DNA from: JAGLON01 sp041394985
GTDB taxonomy: Bacteria > Zixibacteria > MSB-5A5 > GN15 > JAAZOE01
Length of the DNA: 64,000 nucleotides
Direction of reading: 5' to 3'
Assembly: GCA_041394985.1 (NCBI GenBank)
Contig: JAWLBI010000001.1
Span: 4,392,650 to 4,456,649 of the forward strand
The notes under the pieces were generated by a model that was not told the DNA's origin, searched no databases, and saw nothing but the letters and a program-made list of their open reading frames with translations. Position 1 is the stretch's first letter, and every line of letters starts with the position of its first letter. A program made the position numbers and the translations under genes. This document shows positions 60,304 to 64,000 of the stretch, piece after piece.

Positions 60304-61662
60304 ATGGACTATATTTGGCGTATGGATATTTTCGATGAGACCGATAATCGACACGCATCAGGCGCAGTAAATTCAGGCAGCCCGCTCGCAGACAGGATGC
60401 GCCCTCGCACTCTCGAAGAATATGTCGGGCAGGAAAAAATCATCGCCCCCGGTACGCCGCTGCGACGAGCCATCGAAAAGGGTAAATCCGGCTCGCTCAT
60501 CTTCTGGGGTCCCCCCGGATCGGGTAAAACGACGCTGGCATTCCTCATCGCCCGCTCCTGCAACGGAGAATTCCTGAAATACTCGGCCGTCATATCCTCT
60601 ATTAAAGAATTAAAACAGGTCATCGCCGAGGCGCGCAATCGCAAAAAAATGTACAGTACCTCGACCTATCTCTTCATCGATGAAATCCATCGCTTCAACA
60701 AGGCCCAACAGGATGCCTTCCTGCCCTATGTCGAAGACGGCTCGATCTATCTCATCGGCGCCACGACAGAGAATCCCTCATTCGAGATCAATACGCCGCT
60801 CCTCTCCCGCGTCCGCGTATACGTTCTTGAACGCCTGACGCAGGACAACATTAAAACCCTCATCCAACGCTCCCTGACCGATACCGAGCAGGGACTCGGG
60901 AAGCGCAAACTAACCATCGAGGACAAGGCGCTCGAATTCCTCGCCGAGACTGCCGACGGCGATGCCCGCCGTGCACTGTCCATCATCGAAGCCGCCGCCG
61001 AGGACAGCCCCGATGACAGCGTCATCCGGTATCAACTGCTCAAGGACATCATCGGCCGCCGAAACATCATCTATGATAAATCCGCCGAGGAGCACTATAA
61101 TCTCATCTCGGCTCTGCATAAATCGATGCGCGGCGGCGACCCCGATGCCGCCATCTACTGGCTGGCCCGAATGCTGGCCGGCGGCGAGGATCCCCTCTAT
61201 ATATTGCGGCGCATCGTCCGCTTTGCCTCCGAGGACGTCGGCCTGGCCGATCCCTTCGCGCTGACCTTTTGCATGTCGGCCACCGAATCATTTCGCTTCC
61301 TCGGCCCCCCCGAGGGGGAACTGGCCATCGCGCAGGCCGTCATATATCTGGCGACCGCACCGAAATCTGTCTCGGCATACAAAGCCTATGGCGCCGTCCG
61401 GCGCGAAGTACAGGATACGGAGAACCTGCCCGTACCACTGCACATCCGCAATGCCCCGACCAAGTTGATGCAGGAACTGGGCTATGGCGATGGATACATC
61501 TATCCGCCTGATATGGACACGCCGTTCGTCAACCAGACATTCCTGCCCGACAACATCGCGGATAAGAAATTCTATTTCCCGACTGACAAGGGGCGCGAAA
61601 AGAAAATCGCGGCCTACATGCACGCCTTCCGCGAATACCGCAGAAAAGCAGCCAAAAAATAA
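60304..61662 (+). CDS. rarA: Replication-associated recombination protein RarA (MgsA/WRNIP1 family AAA ATPase)
   Basis: The 452-residue ATPase acts at stalled replication forks and single-strand gaps. It begins LADRMRPRTLEEYVGQEKIIAPGTPLRRAIE, then Walker A FWGPPGSGKTTLA (about residue 63), Walker B YLFIDEIHRFNKAQQDAFLP and sensor GATTENPSFEINTPLLSR. The C-terminal RarA region is complete: MRGGDPDAAIYWLARMLAGGEDPLYILRRIVRFASEDVGLADP and the oligomerisation part. The start could also be ATG 60322. It is followed by a methyltransferase with one base of overlap. Confidence 0.96.
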   Translation: MDYIWRMDIFDETDNRHASGAVNSGSPLADRMRPRTLEEYVGQEKIIAPGTPLRRAIEKGKSGSLIFWGPPGSGKTTLAFLIARSCNGEFLKYSAVISSIKELKQVIAEARNRKKMYSTSTYLFIDEIHRFNKAQQDAFLPYVEDGSIYLIGATTENPSFEINTPLLSRVRVYVLERLTQDNIKTLIQRSLTDTEQGLGKRKLTIEDKALEFLAETADGDARRALSIIEAAAEDSPDDSVIRYQLLKDIIGRRNIIYDKSAEEHYNLISALHKSMRGGDPDAAIYWLARMLAGGEDPLYILRRIVRFASEDVGLADPFALTFCMSATESFRFLGPPEGELAIAQAVIYLATAPKSVSAYKAYGAVRREVQDTENLPVPLHIRNAPTKLMQELGYGDGYIYPPDMDTPFVNQTFLPDNIADKKFYFPTDKGREKKIAAYMHAFREYRRKAAKK

Positions 61663-62312
61663 TGTCCTACGATAACGCCTATAAAAAGACATCCAGCTAC
61701 TTCGGCGACGACCCGACCGACATCCTCCGCGACCATTACATGAAAATCGATACATCCCGCCGCATCCTCGACATCGGCGCCGGCCAGGGGCGCAACGCCC
61801 TCTTTCTGGCCCGCAACGGCTTTGCCGTCGATGCCATCGATCCCGCTGCCGAGGGCCTCCGCCAAATACAGGAAATAGCCACTAAAGAAAGTCTGAAAAT
61901 AGAAACGATTGTCACCGGCTTCCGCGAATTCACCGCCGACAATGCCCCCTACTCGGCCATCCTCCTCTTCGGCATCATCCAAATCCTGTCCTGGCCCGAC
62001 ATCCATGACCTGATTGCTCGCATCAATAATTGGACACAACCGGATTCACTGTTATTCATCAGCGCCTTTTCTACTGCTGACCCGGCCTTCGCTAAGGGTA
62101 TAAAGGAACACCCCTCGGATGGGAACAACTCGTACATTATCAAGAACGGCGAAAGGCGGACATTTTTGGAACCGAATGAAATCCTGACCCTCTTCCCGAA
62201 TTTCACAGTCATCGAACACACCGAGGAATTAGGCCCCATGCACAACCACGGCGACGGCGACGAACACCGACACGGCCTGATTCATTTCGTCGGGAAAAAA
62301 TCCAAAGAGTGA
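61662..62312 (+). CDS. SAM-dependent methyltransferase, TehB-like
   Basis: The 216-residue class I methyltransferase has motif I RRILDIGAGQGRNALFLARNG and acidic loop FAVDAIDPAAEG, close to TehB/UbiG-type enzymes. The C-terminal part contains a histidine- and aspartate-rich stretch HNHGDGDEHRHG that could bind metal. The substrate is unknown. The start ATG overlaps the rarA stop (TAATG), so the two genes are translationally coupled; the next gene begins 60 bp later. Confidence 0.85.
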   Translation: MSYDNAYKKTSSYFGDDPTDILRDHYMKIDTSRRILDIGAGQGRNALFLARNGFAVDAIDPAAEGLRQIQEIATKESLKIETIVTGFREFTADNAPYSAILLFGIIQILSWPDIHDLIARINNWTQPDSLLFISAFSTADPAFAKGIKEHPSDGNNSYIIKNGERRTFLEPNEILTLFPNFTVIEHTEELGPMHNHGDGDEHRHGLIHFVGKKSKE

Positions 62313-62371
62313 AAACTCCTGCCAACCGCCGACGTATAAGATATATTCGAAATAACAAACGAGGCAAATAC

Positions 62372-63640
62372 ATGAAGACACTCGCGGTTACACTGTCAGT
62401 TCTCTTTTGTCTGGCGCTTACTCAGGTCGCATCAGCGGCCATGCTGCTGATTCCGATGGATGAAACCCAGACTGATCATCTCAAAGCCTATGGCGTCGTC
62501 TACAATTGCCTCAAGCGCGACCAGCAGGCAGAGTGGCTGCTGAACTACAAATACGGCTCCTTCCTCATCAAGGACACCCCCAACAACCGCGACCTCTGCC
62601 TTATCCGAGGAATCCTGTTTCAGCCGATTACCAACTCCGAGGCTTCCGACATCTACCGCACCATCGAATCCGAGAACATGGAGCGAGTGATGCTGGAAAA
62701 GCCGCCCAAAATCGCGGTCTATTCGCCGGCGACCCTCCAGCCCTGGGACGATGCCGTCCGTCTGGCCCTCGAATACGCCGAAATCGACTATGATATGCTG
62801 TGGGATAAAGAAGTGCTCGAGGGGAAACTCGAGGAATACGACTGGCTGCACCTGCACCACGAAGACTTTACCGGTCAGTACGGAAAATTCCTGGCCAGCC
62901 AGCGCAACCAACTTTGGTATCAGCAGGACGTCATCGCCAATGAAAATATGGCCCGCGCGCTCGGATACAATAAAGTCTCCGAATGCAAAAAAGCCGTCGC
63001 CCGCGAAATCAAGGACTATGTCCTGCGCGGCGGATTCTTATTCGCCATGTGCTCGGCCGCCGAAACACTGGATATCGCTCTTGCCGCGGAAAACACCGAT
63101 ATCGTACCCGCCGAATTCGACGGCGACCCACCTGATGTCGATTGCAACGAACGGCTCGAATACGACAAATGCCTCGCCTTTACCGATTTCACCGTCTCGC
63201 TGAACTCAATGGAATACCGCCACTCTGACATTGACACATATCCGGCGCGCATCGAACGCTTCATGACACCCGATGATGATTTGTTTTATCTGTTCGAATT
63301 TTCCGCCAAACTCGATCCCGTCCCGACCATGCTCGTCCAGGATCATATCCCGGTCGTCGACGGCTTCATGGGCCAGACAACCGGCCTCCGCAAATCACTA
63401 CTGAAAAAATTCGTTATCGTACTCGGGGAACCGCTGGAATACGACGAGGTGCGCTATGTGCACGGTAACGCAGGCAAAGGAACATTTACATTTTATTCCG
63501 GCCACGATCCCGAGGATTATCAGCACATGCTCAACGATCCCCCGACCGATTTGCAGGTACACAAGAATTCTGCCGGCTACCGCCTGATCCTGAACAATGT
63601 CCTCTTCCCCGCCGCCAAGAAAAAAGAACGCAAAACCTGA
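62372..63640 (+). CDS. Conserved secreted protein, often labelled asparagine synthetase B
   Basis: The 422-residue protein begins at ATG 62372, eight bases after GAGG, with a signal peptide (MKTLAVTLSVLFCLALTQVASA). It follows a family found in Bacteroidetes and relatives under the name asparagine synthetase B, with landmarks LLIPMDETQTDHLKAYGVVY, WLLNYKYGSFL, KIAVYSPATLQPWDDAV, YDWLHLHHEDFTGQYGKF and GGFLFAMCSAAETLDIALA. It has none of the catalytic motifs of real asparagine synthetase, such as the N-terminal Cys of the glutaminase domain or an ATP-pyrophosphatase loop. The central part may be a class I glutamine-amidotransferase-like fold. Role unknown; periplasmic location inferred. Confidence 0.78.
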   Translation: MKTLAVTLSVLFCLALTQVASAAMLLIPMDETQTDHLKAYGVVYNCLKRDQQAEWLLNYKYGSFLIKDTPNNRDLCLIRGILFQPITNSEASDIYRTIESENMERVMLEKPPKIAVYSPATLQPWDDAVRLALEYAEIDYDMLWDKEVLEGKLEEYDWLHLHHEDFTGQYGKFLASQRNQLWYQQDVIANENMARALGYNKVSECKKAVAREIKDYVLRGGFLFAMCSAAETLDIALAAENTDIVPAEFDGDPPDVDCNERLEYDKCLAFTDFTVSLNSMEYRHSDIDTYPARIERFMTPDDDLFYLFEFSAKLDPVPTMLVQDHIPVVDGFMGQTTGLRKSLLKKFVIVLGEPLEYDEVRYVHGNAGKGTFTFYSGHDPEDYQHMLNDPPTDLQVHKNSAGYRLILNNVLFPAAKKKERKT

Positions 63641-63672
63641 TCGTATTATCAATATCTATGGATTCCCGGGGC

Positions 63673-63890
63673 CCCAACCCTTCTTAGGGTTGGGATTTGA
63701 TGTTTGCTGATAATTATGGTTGATCTACTATTGTACCCCACACAATGCGATTGTTGAAAATGCCAGTCATTGCGAGGAGCGCGTCCGCCTAGGCGGACCA
63801 GCGACGTCGCAATCTCAGGATATATGCGATAAGCACCTACGATTGATATTACCCGTGTACCCCGGTGCCCTAACCCTTCTTAAGGTTAGG
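63673..63890. repeat. Pair of CCAACCC/CTAACCC hairpins flanking a dispersed repeat
   Basis: The hairpin CCCAACCCTTCTTAGGGTTGGG (63673-63694) and its relative CCTAACCCTTCTTAAGGTTAGG (63869-63890) are similar and are preceded by GGGGCC or GGTGC. They are 170 bp apart with the dispersed repeat between them. The first may also end the preceding gene but has no T-run. The interval 63641-64000 contains no gene; its last 80 bp show CTTGAGAGGGGTGCCCGA, a block also seen in the 179-bp repeat, and a GGGG-rich hairpin. Confidence 0.7.
63767..63850. repeat. Dispersed repeat TCATTGCGAGGAGCGCG...GCAATCTCAGG, copy 2
   Basis: Second copy of the repeat at 12461-12540. The two share TCATTGCGAGGAGCGCG, CAGCGACGTCGCAATCTCAG, GATATATGC, ATAAGCAC and ACGATTGAT. 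This copy has a perfect palindrome TCCGCCTAGGCGGA in the variable centre, where the first has CCTTCTTAGG. It lies outside genes. Confidence 0.85.
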
Positions 63891-64000
63891 ATAAAATACC
63901 TATAAAAACAGAATCTACATCCATTCTTGAGAGGGGTGCCCGACAGGGCGAGGGGTGTTACCTTTCTTCTCCCCCTCCTTCCCAAGGAGGGGGTTGGGGG

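Overview
The window is about 64 kb of bacterial chromosome with moderate GC and dense genes. It best fits a member of the FCB superphylum, possibly Candidatus Zixibacteria or a relative. This is inferred from three traits: large secreted proteins ending in either a type-9-secretion-like (YPNPY) C-terminus or a dockerin-like repeat pair, an alternative complex III fused in one operon to an A2-type caa3 oxidase, and many short palindromic dispersed repeats between genes. No rRNA, tRNA or CRISPR array was seen.

Layout. 1-2.4 kb (- strand): partial phosphoglucose isomerase, a stand-alone CBM48/E-set domain and ribulose-phosphate epimerase. 2.6-5.1 kb: a large secreted protein with a type-9-like tail. 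5.5-8.7 kb (-): a haem-binding chemoreceptor, an exported nickel superoxide dismutase and a 2H phosphoesterase. 8.8-10.8 kb: a 179-bp tandem repeat whose edge is interrupted by a complete IS481-like element. 10.9-18.1 kb (-): fumC, uvrA, a two-RRM protein and an SthA-like transhydrogenase. 18.5-27.9 kb: a membrane protein/PDZ protein pair, a degenerate MBL/flavodiiron-like protein, cheW, a three-gene sugar-nucleotide operon with a LegB-like dehydratase, a DUF2059 protein, a methyltransferase and a MutY-like glycosylase without Fe-S cysteines. 28.0-30.8 kb (-): a dockerin-like secreted protein that shares its N-terminal module with the 2.6-5.1 kb protein.

31.1-46.4 kb (-) is one respiratory operon of about 15 kb: ctaB, actABCDEF, a small membrane protein, an SCO protein, caa3 oxidase subunits II, I, III and IV, ctaA, a second SCO protein and a DUF420 protein. 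Together they would oxidise quinol, pass electrons through c-haems to the CuA/cytochrome c subunit and reduce oxygen, with haem A synthesis and copper-insertion factors in the same transcript. It is followed by a small membrane protein, an ECF sigma/anti-sigma pair, a TetR-controlled RND-TolC efflux operon (48.4-54.5 kb), a second cluster of sensory genes (Cache chemoreceptor, PAS-LuxR regulator, CZB chemoreceptor; 54.8-60.0 kb), then rarA, a methyltransferase and a secreted protein often labelled asparagine synthetase B (60.3-63.6 kb). The right end is made of dispersed repeats.

Themes. Three chemoreceptors with different sensor modules (haem, Cache, zinc-type) and a CheW lie in the window but no CheA or motor genes do. 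The aerobic oxidase, exported Ni-SOD and haem chemoreceptor together suggest a life organised around oxygen or redox gradients (inference). The least explained items are the module shared by two secreted proteins with different C-termini, the small protein inside the respiratory operon, the degenerate MBL protein and the repeat families.
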